From: Paracoccaceae bacterium
GTDB lineage: Bacteria; Pseudomonadota; Alphaproteobacteria; Rhodobacterales; Rhodobacteraceae
DNA: 64,000 nucleotides
Direction: 5' to 3'
Assembly (NCBI GenBank): GCA_009842205.1
Contig: VYFX01000011.1
Span: 1-64,000 of the forward strand
Numbering within the stretch: position 1 is the stretch's first letter; the number at the start of each line of letters is the position of its first letter. A program made the position numbers and the translations under genes. Of this stretch, positions 18,715-27,545 are shown piece after piece. The notes under the pieces were generated by a model. That model worked only from the letters and a program-made list of their open reading frames with translations, did no database searches and was not told where the DNA came from.

Positions 18715-19017
18715 ATGAGTATTAATATAGAAAACTGCAGTTTTGAAGGGCCATTTGCAAGTACTTCAAATTTGAAAGACCAATCAGGTGTATATTTAAT
18801 TTTAGGCAATCATAGTGGAGACAATTGGAATCTAGTAGACGTTGGTGAATCTTCCCAGGTAAAATACCGTATCGATAATCATGACCGTAAAGTGTGTTGG
18901 AATCAACAAAATTATGCAAACCTAAAAGTTGCAGTGTTATATACAGATGAAAATTCACGAATGAGAATTGAAGCCGAACTTCGCAGTCAATATAATCTGC
19001 CTTGTGGCCAGAGATAA
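18715..19017 (+). CDS. GIY-YIG-like small protein in the type I restriction operon
   Basis: 100-residue protein. The pattern SGVYLILG, then LVDVGESSQVKYRIDNHDRK, a CW pair, and MRIEAELRSQYNLPCGQR resembles a compact GIY-YIG fold: GVYLI replaces GIY, DVGES takes the place of YIG plus the following residues, and a conserved Glu sits in the IEAEL helix. Similar small proteins are known next to type I systems, but I know of no assigned function. The open frame begins at 18661, but ATG 18715 is preferred because AAAGGA lies about 9 bp upstream. It precedes hsdM by 53 bp. Whether it cuts DNA is not known; the canonical second Tyr is missing. Confidence 0.65.
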   Translation: MSINIENCSFEGPFASTSNLKDQSGVYLILGNHSGDNWNLVDVGESSQVKYRIDNHDRKVCWNQQNYANLKVAVLYTDENSRMRIEAELRSQYNLPCGQR

Positions 19018-19070
19018 AATAGTTTTTGTGGGTGGGTAAAACCACTCACATCTTTTATGGAACAAGAATA

Positions 19071-20585
19071 ATGCCGAATAGAACAATCAAACAACAAGAT
19101 GTAAAAAACGCTGCATGGGCTGCTTGCGATACATTTCGTGGTGTAATGGATGCAGCTGGATACAAGGACTATATCCTTGTGATACTTTTTTTAAAATACA
19201 TATCGGACGTATGGAAAGATCATTATGAGGATTATCGAAAGGAATATGGTGATAATGATGTTCGTATCCGCCGAAAGTTGAAACGTGAACGCTTTATCTT
19301 GCCGAAAGAAGCCAGTTTCTATGATCTTTATGAGAAGCGTAACGAAGCAAATATTGGCGAATTGATCAATATCGCGTTAGACGCCATTGAAACAGAGAAC
19401 AAAAGCAAGTTGGAAGGTGTTTTCCGGAATATTGACTTCAACTCAGAAGCTAATCTTGGCAAAACTAGAGACCGTAACCGCCGTCTAAAAATGCTTTTGG
19501 AAGACTTCAACAAACCACATCTTGATATGCGCCCAAGTCGTATCTCGGATGATGTTATCGGTAATGTTTATATCTACTTGATTGAACGTTTTGCCTCTGA
19601 TGCAGGAAAAAAAGCCGGTGAGTTCTACACCCCACATAAAGTTTCTAAGCTGGTTGCAAAATTGTGCAAGCCCAAAACCGGTGCAAGGATTTGTGATCCG
19701 GCATGTGGTTCTGGTGGACTTTTGATTGAGGCTGCTAAAGCCGTTGGAAACCGTAATTATTCAATCTATGGCATGGAGGTAAATGGTAGCACATGGGCAT
19801 TATGCCGCATGAATATGTTCCTGCATGGAGCTGATTCTGCCCGTATTGATTGGTGCAATACGCTAACATCACCAACTTTGGTGGAAAATGACCGCCTAAT
19901 GAAATTTGATAATATTGTAGCTAACCCACCTTTCTCATTGGATAAGTGGGGTGCTGATGAAGCCGAGGCAGATATCTTCAATCGCTTCTGGCGCGGAGTT
20001 CCTCCAAAATCAAAAGGTGATTTTGCCTTTATCAGTCACATGATAGAAGCTGCGGTGGAAAAGGAAGGTCGAGTAGCCATTGTTGTACCGCATGGAGTTT
20101 TATTCCGTGGTGCTTCAGAGGGGCGTATCCGTGAAAAGTTGATCAAAGACAATCTACTTGATGCTGTAATTGGTCTTCCGGGAAACCTTTTCCCAACTAC
20201 ATCAATCCCAGTAGCAATAATAGTCTTTGACCGCTCAAGAGAAAAAGGCGGTGCCATTGAAGACCGAAAGGATGTTTTGTTTATTGATGCGAGCAAAGAA
20301 TACCAGGCTGGAAAAAATCAAAATACCCTGATGGATGAACACATTGAGAAAATTCTGAGCACATTTGAAAAGCGTGAGCACATTGAGAAATATTCCCATC
20401 TGGCAAGTTATGACGAGTTGAAAGAAAACGACTTTAACCTAAACATCCCACGGTATGTAGATACCTTTGAAGAAGAGGATGAAATTGATATCGAAGCCGT
20501 TCAACAAGAAATCAATACACTTGAAAATGAATTGGTGGAAGTACGTGGGAAAATGGCCTCTTTACTTAAAGAGGTGTTAGAATGA
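19071..20585 (+). CDS. hsdM: HsdM, type I restriction-modification DNA adenine methyltransferase
   Basis: Modification subunit that methylates adenine at the type I recognition site and is required for the restriction complex. The 504-residue product has an N-terminal helical domain (AAWAACDTFRGVMDAAGYKD, then LFLKYISDVW). A SAM-binding motif, RICDPACGSGGLLIEA, lies near residue 205 and the catalytic NPPF motif, DNIVANPPFSLDKWG, near 285. The C-terminus is a charged coiled-coil typical of subunit contacts. The start is taken at ATG 19071 (MPNRTIKQQDVKNAAW) rather than the in-frame upstream codon at 19026. Its stop overlaps the start of rhuM by 4 bp (ATGA), so translation is coupled. Confidence 0.95.
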   Translation: MPNRTIKQQDVKNAAWAACDTFRGVMDAAGYKDYILVILFLKYISDVWKDHYEDYRKEYGDNDVRIRRKLKRERFILPKEASFYDLYEKRNEANIGELINIALDAIETENKSKLEGVFRNIDFNSEANLGKTRDRNRRLKMLLEDFNKPHLDMRPSRISDDVIGNVYIYLIERFASDAGKKAGEFYTPHKVSKLVAKLCKPKTGARICDPACGSGGLLIEAAKAVGNRNYSIYGMEVNGSTWALCRMNMFLHGADSARIDWCNTLTSPTLVENDRLMKFDNIVANPPFSLDKWGADEAEADIFNRFWRGVPPKSKGDFAFISHMIEAAVEKEGRVAIVVPHGVLFRGASEGRIREKLIKDNLLDAVIGLPGNLFPTTSIPVAIIVFDRSREKGGAIEDRKDVLFIDASKEYQAGKNQNTLMDEHIEKILSTFEKREHIEKYSHLASYDELKENDFNLNIPRYVDTFEEEDEIDIEAVQQEINTLENELVEVRGKMASLLKEVLE

Positions 20586-21583
20586 GAAATGGCGAACTAA
20601 TCATCTATCAAACTGAAGATGGTCTTACGGAAATTAACCTGACAGCGATTGATGGTACAGTCTGGTTGACACAGGATGAGATTGCAGATTTGTTCGATAA
20701 AGGCAGATCCACTGTAACAGAACATATTAAAAATATTTTCTCAGAAAGTGAATTGGACAAGAGTTCAGTGTGTCGGAATTTCCGACGAACTGCCAAAGAC
20801 GGTAAGGATTACGATGTTTTACACTATAATCTTGATATGATTTTGGCTGTTGGTTTCCGCGTCCGTTCACCTCGGGGTACACAATTCCGCCGTTGGGCCA
20901 ACACGGTCTTGAATGAGTATTTGGTTAAAGGCTTTGCTATGGACGATGAACGTCTAAAGCAAACTGAAAATTGGGATTACTTTGATGAATGGCTTGCCCG
21001 AATCCAGGACATTCGGGCATCTGAAAAACGTTTCTACCAAAAAGTAAAAGATCTTTACGCTACTGCTGTTGATTACGACAAAACATCTGAGCAAGCACAA
21101 CTGTTTTTTAAAAAAGTACAAAACAAGATGCTCTGGGCAGTAACAGGTAAAACTGCCGCAGAGTTGATTGCAGACCGAAGCAACTCCAAAAAAGCTAATA
21201 TGGGCCTGACCTCTTTCAAAGGTAGAATTGTTAGAAAGAGTGATATCGGTACGGCCAAGAATTACCTTCATAAGGAAGAAATTGAAGAACTTAACCGCAT
21301 AGTAATTATGTATCTGGATTATGCAGAAGACCAGGCCAAAAAGCGCAAAACCATTAATATGTATGAATGGTCAGACAAATTGGATGCATTTCTTGAATTT
21401 AATGAGAGAGATCTGTTGACCCATGCCGGGAAGCTGAAAATGGAATTAGCTAAGAGACTTGCTTCAGAACGATATTTTGAATTTGATATCAAGAGAAAAA
21501 AAGCCGAGGCCATCGCAGCAGATGAAGAAGATATTAAAGATCTAGAAATTTTTCAAAAGAAACTATCAAACCGTGCGAGTTGA
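20582..21583 (+). CDS. RhuM-family protein (virulence RhuM / DUF4041-like)
   Basis: 333 residues matching the RhuM family, a poorly understood group often found inside type I restriction operons and on pathogenicity islands. Visible features are the opening YQTEDGLTEINLTAIDGTVW, a DNA-binding-like segment TQDEIADLFDKGRSTVTEHI, the conserved VCRNFRRTAKDGKDYDVLHY, and NLDMILAVGFRVRSPRGTQF followed by RRWAN, the family core. A helical C-terminal half follows. ATGA overlap with hsdM, and only 1 bp before the preferred hsdS start, so it is an integral operon member. The molecular role is unknown; the N-terminal half may be a winged-helix regulator. Confidence 0.88.
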   Translation: MRNGELIIYQTEDGLTEINLTAIDGTVWLTQDEIADLFDKGRSTVTEHIKNIFSESELDKSSVCRNFRRTAKDGKDYDVLHYNLDMILAVGFRVRSPRGTQFRRWANTVLNEYLVKGFAMDDERLKQTENWDYFDEWLARIQDIRASEKRFYQKVKDLYATAVDYDKTSEQAQLFFKKVQNKMLWAVTGKTAAELIADRSNSKKANMGLTSFKGRIVRKSDIGTAKNYLHKEEIEELNRIVIMYLDYAEDQAKKRKTINMYEWSDKLDAFLEFNERDLLTHAGKLKMELAKRLASERYFEFDIKRKKAEAIAADEEDIKDLEIFQKKLSNRAS

Positions 21584-21584
21584 G

Positions 21585-22778
21585 ATGAGAAATTCTGTAA
21601 AGCACCCTGAAAGTTGGGATTGGCTTCCTTTATCTGAACTCGGATCGTTTTCAAAAGGAAAGGGAATTACCAAGGCAGATTTACAGGATGAAGGTTTGCC
21701 ATGCATACGATATGGAGAAATATACACCCATCACCACCATACAGTAAAAAAGCCCTATTCATTTATAAGTAGAGAAGTTGCGAATAACAGTAAAAAAATA
21801 AGATTCAATGATCTACTTTTTGCCGGTTCAGGAGAAACTCTTGAGGAAATAGGAAAGTCTGTGGGTTATAGATTACACGAAGTGACTTTTGCAGGTGGAG
21901 ATATAATTATATTAAGCTTGGCAGAGAACTATAGAGCAGATTATATAGCATACTATCTAAATTCTTTGGGTCGGTCTCAGTTGAATAAATTGGGTACTGG
22001 ACATTCTATTGTCCATATTTATGCAAGAGATTTAGAAAAAGTAATTGTTCCCATCCCCCCAAAAAATATACAGGATAAAATAGTTTCTACTCTGAAAAAA
22101 TGGGATACTACCATTGAAAAAACCAAAGCCTTAATTGATATCAAAGAGCTTCAGTTCAAGTGGTTAGTTTCAAGGTTAATTAATAAGTCTGGATATCAAA
22201 AAAAGCAGATTTCTAATTTTATCTCAGAAATTTCAAAGAGAAATCGCGGAAATGAAATTGACCGTGTTTTAAGCGTAACAAATCACAGTGGTTTTGTCTT
22301 ACCGGAAAATCAATTTGAACGCCGTGTAGCAAGTACCAATGTTAGCAATTATAAAATTGTACACAAAGGCCAGTATGCCTATAATCCATCTCGAATTAAT
22401 GTAGGCTCTATTGCACGATTAGATAAGTGGTGCAATGGGATTTTAAGCCCTATGTACACGGTCTTTCAATTAAATGAAAAAGTTATAGATACCGATTACT
22501 TTTTGCATTGGCTTTCATCTAGCGAAGCAAAACAAAGAATAAAGAAAAGTGCACAGGGTAGTGTGAGAGAAACAGTTAAATTTGGTGATCTTGGAACCAT
22601 CAAGATTCATCTTCCAGAGCTTTCTGTTCAGCATAACATTGCGAACAAACTCAATACAGCAAAAAAGGAAATTGATCTGCTAACTGAATTAGCTAATCAA
22701 TACAGTTTGCAAAAAAATGGCCTTATGCAAAAACTGCTGTCCGGTGAATGGAACACCAGAAAAAAGGAAGCTGCATAA
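21585..22778 (+). CDS. hsdS: HsdS, type I restriction-modification specificity subunit
   Basis: DNA-recognition subunit of the type I complex. 397 residues with two target-recognition domains: residues about 1-155 (WDWLPLSELGSFSKGKGITK at the start, VPIPPKNIQDKIVSTL at the end) and about 200-350 (ISNFISEISKRNRGNEIDRV, ending VKFGDLGTIKIHLPELSVQH). Each is followed by a conserved spacer helix that sets the distance between half-sites. The ATG at 21585 lies 1 bp after the rhuM stop; an in-frame GTG at 21573 is also possible. Its TAA overlaps the hsdR ATG (TAATG). It differs from the half-size HsdS at 18054. Confidence 0.92.
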   Translation: MRNSVKHPESWDWLPLSELGSFSKGKGITKADLQDEGLPCIRYGEIYTHHHHTVKKPYSFISREVANNSKKIRFNDLLFAGSGETLEEIGKSVGYRLHEVTFAGGDIIILSLAENYRADYIAYYLNSLGRSQLNKLGTGHSIVHIYARDLEKVIVPIPPKNIQDKIVSTLKKWDTTIEKTKALIDIKELQFKWLVSRLINKSGYQKKQISNFISEISKRNRGNEIDRVLSVTNHSGFVLPENQFERRVASTNVSNYKIVHKGQYAYNPSRINVGSIARLDKWCNGILSPMYTVFQLNEKVIDTDYFLHWLSSSEAKQRIKKSAQGSVRETVKFGDLGTIKIHLPELSVQHNIANKLNTAKKEIDLLTELANQYSLQKNGLMQKLLSGEWNTRKKEAA

Positions 22779-25700
22779 TGTCATTGAACAATATACAAGG
22801 TTTCCGCTTTAACGAAAAATATCTATCACAAATACCCGCGCTCCAACAGCTAATGAAACTGGGGTATAAGTATCTCACACCTGAGCAAGTATTTAATTTA
22901 CGTGGCTGTAAATACAGCAATGTTATCTTGGAGAGTATACTCCGTGATCAACTGCAGAAATTCAACCATATCCACTATAAAGGTAATGAGTATCATTTTT
23001 CGGAAGCCAACATCCAAGAGGCAATTCAGAAAATAAAAAATGTCAAATATGACGGTTTGCAGAAAACCAATGAAGCGATTTATGACTTGATCACACTCGG
23101 TACAGCTCTTGAACAAATGATTGAGGGTAATAGTAAGAGTTTTACCCTGAATTATATAGACTGGGAAACACCTTCAAATAATGTCTTTCATGTCGTACCT
23201 GAATTCACAGTCGAACGAAATCGTAGTATTGAAACAGCTAGACCAGACATTGTTTTATTAGTCAACGGCATCCCTTTGGTGGTGATTGAATGCAAATCTC
23301 CCAATGTAGAAATTGAGCAAGCTGTTTCCCAAAATATTCGTAATCAGGGCGATGAATACATCCCGAAACTGTTCACTTATGTACAATTAGTACTAGGCGT
23401 TAACAAGAATACAGCCCGTTATGCAACAGCAGGAACGCCAGCCAAATTTTGGAGCAATTGGAAAGAGTTGGAGGATCAAGAAGATGAGATTGATGCCACC
23501 ATAAACACACCTTTAGTTGATGAACAGAAAGATGTTTTGTTCACGGGAGAATTTGCAAGTGCACGCAATTTTTTTGATACCTTGGAAAATGAAGGTAAGC
23601 GTATACCGACCGAACAGGATAAAGCACTCTATAGCCTCTGCCGGCCAGAACGCCTTATAGAGTTAATATTTCGTTATACATTGTTTGATGCGGGGGTTAA
23701 GAAAATTGCCCGCTATCAACAGTTTTTTGTAATTCGATCTACTTTGGAGCGTATTAAACGCCAAAGCAAGGAAGGTATTAGATCAGGGGGTATAATCTGG
23801 CAAGCACAAGGTTCAGGCAAATCCCTTACCATGGTTATGTTGACCCGAGTATTGGCTTTGGATAAAGAATTCATAAACCCACGCATTATCTTGGTCACTG
23901 ACCGGGATGATTTGGACAAGCAATTGGGCAATACTTTTGCTGCTTGTGGCCTTTCAAAAGAACGCGCGACCTCCGGCCGCAACCTGGTAAAGCATATAAA
24001 AAACAAGGTTGGTATAATTACCACCCTGATTCACAAGTTTGAAGTCGGTTATTCATCCGAGAAATATATTGATGGGTCAACTGATATTTTTGTGCTTGTA
24101 GATGAAAGCCATCGTACAAATTTTGGGGAGCTAGCGGCAAGAATGCGTCAGATGTTGCCCAATGCATGCTATCTGGGATTCACAGGTACACCCTTACTTA
24201 AGTCAGAAAAGAATAATTTCAGAAAATTTGGAGGGTTAATTGAACCCCACTATACCATCAGACAAGCTGAGAAAGACAAGGCTGTTTTGCCATTGCTTTA
24301 TGAGGGGCGCCATGTGGAAATGTATCAAAATAAAGCCAGCATTGACCTGTGGTTTGATCGACACACTTCGGATTTGAGCATTGACCAAAAGGCTGACCTG
24401 AAAAAGAAATACGCTCGAGCTGAAATGCTGAATAAGTCAGATCAGGTAATTTACACGCGTGCATTTGATATAAGCGATCACTATCGCACCAATTGGCAAG
24501 GTACTGGATTTAAAGCACAGTTAGTATCTCCAAGTAAAGTTGCTGCAATAAAGTATCATCAATATCTGAAAGACTTAGGTTCTATAACTTCCGAGGTCAT
24601 TATTTCTCCTCCAGATAACCGGGAAGGTCATCAAGAAGTTGACGAAGGTCCAACAGATGCGGTTGGCAAATTTTGGAATAAAATGATGAAGCGCTTCGGT
24701 TCTGAAGAGGAATATAACAAGCAGGTAATTAACCAGTTCAAATATGGAGAAGAACCAGAAATCCTGATCGTTGTTGATAAATTACTAACAGGCTTTGATG
24801 TACCTAGAAATACGGTTCTTTATCTTTGTCGGACCTTGCGTGAACACACTTTACTTCAAGCAATTATGAGAGTGAACCGACTGCATGAGGGAAAGGACTT
24901 CGGCTATATTGTCGATTACACCAACGTTCTGGGTGAATTGGACAATGCATTGACAATGTACGAAGCATTTGAGGGCTTTGACGAAGATGACCTTTTGGAT
25001 ATTTTGACATCGGTTAATGAAAAAGTAAGGGCACTTCCGCAGCACCATTCGGAACTATGGGATGTTTTCCGAGAAGTTAAAAACAAACATGATGAAGAGT
25101 CATTTGAGGTGCTTTTAGCAGATGATGAATTGCGGGGTGATTTCTATGAGAGATTGGCTTTATACAGCAAGACCTTAGGGATTGCCCTTTCAACCGATAA
25201 ATTCATCATGGAAACACATGAGGCAAAATTACGAACCTATAAGGCTGATCTTAAAAGGTTCCAGAATCTGAAACAGTCGGTAAAACTACGTTATGCTGAG
25301 TCTATTGATTACAAAGACTACGAACCCAAAATCAAAAAACTTCTTGATATGCATATTCAGGCAAATGAGGTAATCCAGCTGAATCCTCCTGTGAATATCT
25401 TTGATGATGAAAATTTTAATACCCTCAAACAAGGAAAAGGTATTTATTCAAACAAATCTATAGCAGCTAAAGCAGATACGATCGCTCATGCGACTAAAAA
25501 AGCAATCCATGAAAAAATGGGCGAAGACCCAGCGTTTTACAAAAAGTTTTCGAAAATGATTCAGCAAGCTATTGATGATTTTAAAGCTCGTCGAATTTCT
25601 GATCTCGAATACCTGAACAAGGTAAGCAACATTCGTGAATGGGTTGTATCCAGAAAACATGATAATGTCCCTGAAATTATTAGTGGTAATGATGAAGCCT

Positions 25701-25969
25701 GTGCCTATTTTGGAATAATCAAGCCATATTTCATGAAATATGAATCAGAAAAAGAAAAAATTGAAATAGTTTCTGCTGAAGCCTCTTTGGCTATTCATCG
25801 TGTTATTGAAAATCATTGGAAGGTTGATTTCTGGATGGATGAAATGATCCAAAATTCTGTCAAGAATGATATGGACGATATCCTTTTTGAAATAGGATTT
25901 ACCTTTGATGATATGGATGAAATAATTGATAAAACCATGCGGATAGCAAAAAGCAGGAGACCTTCATAA
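22778..25969 (+). CDS. hsdR: HsdR, type I restriction endonuclease subunit
   Basis: Motor and nuclease subunit of the type I enzyme; translocates DNA and cuts at random distant sites. 1063 residues from the preferred ATG 22778, which has AAGGAAG upstream and overlaps the hsdS stop; the open frame begins 30 bp earlier. Domains: a PD-(D/E)xK nuclease near residues 135-190 (ETARPDIVLLVNGIPLVVIE, then CKS), then a superfamily 2 helicase with Walker A AQGSGKSLTMVMLTR near 350, VLVDESHRTNFGELA as the DEAD-box equivalent, and LGFTGTPLL. Helicase motif VI is seen as QAIMRVNRLHEGKDFGYIVD. The C-terminal helical region ends in an acidic tail. The reading frame is intact, suggesting an active system. 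Confidence 0.95.
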   Translation: MSLNNIQGFRFNEKYLSQIPALQQLMKLGYKYLTPEQVFNLRGCKYSNVILESILRDQLQKFNHIHYKGNEYHFSEANIQEAIQKIKNVKYDGLQKTNEAIYDLITLGTALEQMIEGNSKSFTLNYIDWETPSNNVFHVVPEFTVERNRSIETARPDIVLLVNGIPLVVIECKSPNVEIEQAVSQNIRNQGDEYIPKLFTYVQLVLGVNKNTARYATAGTPAKFWSNWKELEDQEDEIDATINTPLVDEQKDVLFTGEFASARNFFDTLENEGKRIPTEQDKALYSLCRPERLIELIFRYTLFDAGVKKIARYQQFFVIRSTLERIKRQSKEGIRSGGIIWQAQGSGKSLTMVMLTRVLALDKEFINPRIILVTDRDDLDKQLGNTFAACGLSKERATSGRNLVKHIKNKVGIITTLIHKFEVGYSSEKYIDGSTDIFVLVDESHRTNFGELAARMRQMLPNACYLGFTGTPLLKSEKNNFRKFGGLIEPHYTIRQAEKDKAVLPLLYEGRHVEMYQNKASIDLWFDRHTSDLSIDQKADLKKKYARAEMLNKSDQVIYTRAFDISDHYRTNWQGTGFKAQLVSPSKVAAIKYHQYLKDLGSITSEVIISPPDNREGHQEVDEGPTDAVGKFWNKMMKRFGSEEEYNKQVINQFKYGEEPEILIVVDKLLTGFDVPRNTVLYLCRTLREHTLLQAIMRVNRLHEGKDFGYIVDYTNVLGELDNALTMYEAFEGFDEDDLLDILTSVNEKVRALPQHHSELWDVFREVKNKHDEESFEVLLADDELRGDFYERLALYSKTLGIALSTDKFIMETHEAKLRTYKADLKRFQNLKQSVKLRYAESIDYKDYEPKIKKLLDMHIQANEVIQLNPPVNIFDDENFNTLKQGKGIYSNKSIAAKADTIAHATKKAIHEKMGEDPAFYKKFSKMIQQAIDDFKARRISDLEYLNKVSNIREWVVSRKHDNVPEIISGNDEACAYFGIIKPYFMKYESEKEKIEIVSAEASLAIHRVIENHWKVDFWMDEMIQNSVKNDMDDILFEIGFTFDDMDEIIDKTMRIAKSRRPS

Positions 25970-26679
25970 TGAAAGGTATTACCTGTACATTTAGCAACGG
26001 AAAAACAAAAATCGACTATGAACTTCTGTTAATGAATCGCAAATCGTTGGAAATAGCAGTTCATCCTGACAAAAGCGTAGTGGTAAAAGCTCCTTCAAAT
26101 TCAACACTAGAAGTTATTGAAGGGAAAATTAAGAAGCGATCCCGCTGGATAAAAAGACAAATCAGGTATTTCAATCAATTTGATCCAAGAACACCTGAAA
26201 GGAAATATGTTGGTGGAGAAAGTCATCTATATCTTGGACGGAAATACCGATTAAAGATCGAACTTTCTGACAGGGATAAAGTCTTATTAAAGAATGGCTT
26301 TTTCTACATCGAAACCATTTCCAAGCAATCAGAACATATAAAGCAGCTGATGGAAGCATGGTACAGTAGACATGCAAAGATGTACCTTTCCAAAATCTTT
26401 TATGAATGCTGGGAAGATTTCAATAAAGATAATTTAAATATGCCAAATTTGAAGGTCAAGGAAATGGAAAAACGCTGGGGTAGTTTATCGGCTAAGGGCC
26501 AACTCACTCTCAATACTAAACTGATTCAAACCCCCAAAGAATGTATTGAATATGTTGTTATCCATGAACTTTGCCACCTGATCCATCATGATCATGGAAC
26601 TGAGTATTATAAATTGTTGGATCGAGTATTACCAGATTGGATGAAACGGAAACACAAACTTGAAATGGCATTGATTTAG
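25969..26679 (+). CDS. YgjP-family zinc metallohydrolase (DUF45/M48-like)
   Basis: 236-residue predicted metal-dependent hydrolase with the HExxH-type motif YVVIHELCHLIHHDHG and downstream residues placed as in YgjP proteins (YYKLLDRVLPDWMKRKHKLE). The conserved EMEKRWGSLSAKG and LNTKLIQTPKECIEY precede the active site. Such genes are commonly the last member of type I restriction operons; the substrate is unknown, and a protease or DNA-protein cleavage role has only been guessed. The ATG overlaps the hsdR stop (ATAATG arrangement), so it is co-translated. Terminal gene of the seven-gene operon starting at 18054. Confidence 0.9.
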   Translation: MKGITCTFSNGKTKIDYELLLMNRKSLEIAVHPDKSVVVKAPSNSTLEVIEGKIKKRSRWIKRQIRYFNQFDPRTPERKYVGGESHLYLGRKYRLKIELSDRDKVLLKNGFFYIETISKQSEHIKQLMEAWYSRHAKMYLSKIFYECWEDFNKDNLNMPNLKVKEMEKRWGSLSAKGQLTLNTKLIQTPKECIEYVVIHELCHLIHHDHGTEYYKLLDRVLPDWMKRKHKLEMALI

Positions 26680-26799
26680 TTTTTGTACAATAATTTGTCA
26701 TCCCCTATCAGATGTATAGCCCTGGAATTCCCTCTCAAAAGCAACATTAAAAAAGCTTGGTATCTATTCCAGACAATTCAAACGCTTATGTGTTTTAAC

Positions 26800-27357
26800 T
26801 TACCAAAACTTCCAAAATCTATCCTTGTCGGAATCCTTATCATGTTTGTATCTGCCCTTGGAATGCTTGTTAAAGCGATCTCCCTTTCTACCATGCCAGA
26901 AGCCCTGTTGCATTCGTTCAGCAACCCCGGCTCGTTCTTCGGGGGTCATATTTGCGATTTGGGTTGATAGCAGGGAGTGGGCTGTTTCCATTCTGTTCAG
27001 TGATAGTTGTCTTTGATTGGCAAAATGATCATCAAGGGCTTCCTTGTCAAAACTATCGGATGACAATATTGATATCAGGGATTCGAATTCCTGTTGTGCA
27101 TCACGCAGTATTTCATCCATGCTGTCCTTGCGATTGGCTAGCTGGAGTTTAAGCTGATCCCGGTCAATTTTATCAAGTGATCCTGAAAAGCCACCCAATC
27201 CAACTGAGCCGAAATACTGATGTATGGGTACTGGTCCATAAACAAACCATTTATAGGCAGCTCCAACAGCAAGACCGACAATGATCATGTTCAAACAAAG
27301 AGAAATAACCAACAGGATTTTAACCCACAAGGGAGTTTTAAATTTAACTTTTTCCAT
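26800..27357 (-). CDS. Periplasmic heavy-metal sensor-like (CpxP/Spy/ZraP-related) protein
   Basis: 185 residues from ATG 27357 (the frame extends 30 bp further up). One N-terminal membrane anchor, WVKILLVISLCLNMIIVGLA, is followed by a helical periplasmic domain. The ARKD-like repeat region reads LANRKDSMDEILRDAQQEFE, and the LTxxQ-like finish is NMTPEERAGVAERMQQG, both typical of the heavy-metal-resistance/Spy group. The C-terminus is rich in His, Lys and Asp (KGRYKHDKDSDKDRF), which could bind metal. Such proteins sense metals or act as envelope chaperones, usually next to an ECF sigma factor, but none is seen here. It converges with the type I operon. Confidence 0.8.
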   Translation of the reverse strand: MEKVKFKTPLWVKILLVISLCLNMIIVGLAVGAAYKWFVYGPVPIHQYFGSVGLGGFSGSLDKIDRDQLKLQLANRKDSMDEILRDAQQEFESLISILSSDSFDKEALDDHFANQRQLSLNRMETAHSLLSTQIANMTPEERAGVAERMQQGFWHGRKGDRFNKHSKGRYKHDKDSDKDRFWKFW

Positions 27358-27545
27358 ATTCCAAATTACTACCTTTGGGTGCTCCAAAAAGATTGGAAAA
27401 CATCCAACAAAACAAAATCAAGCCAGATTTCAGATATATTCACCCTGACACTTATACGGAAAAGAAAAGAAATTCCGTTGAAAAAGCAAGATGGATTTAT
27501 TCGGAAGCTAACGAGAGGATTGGGAATCTACGAGCAAAGGGTAGT

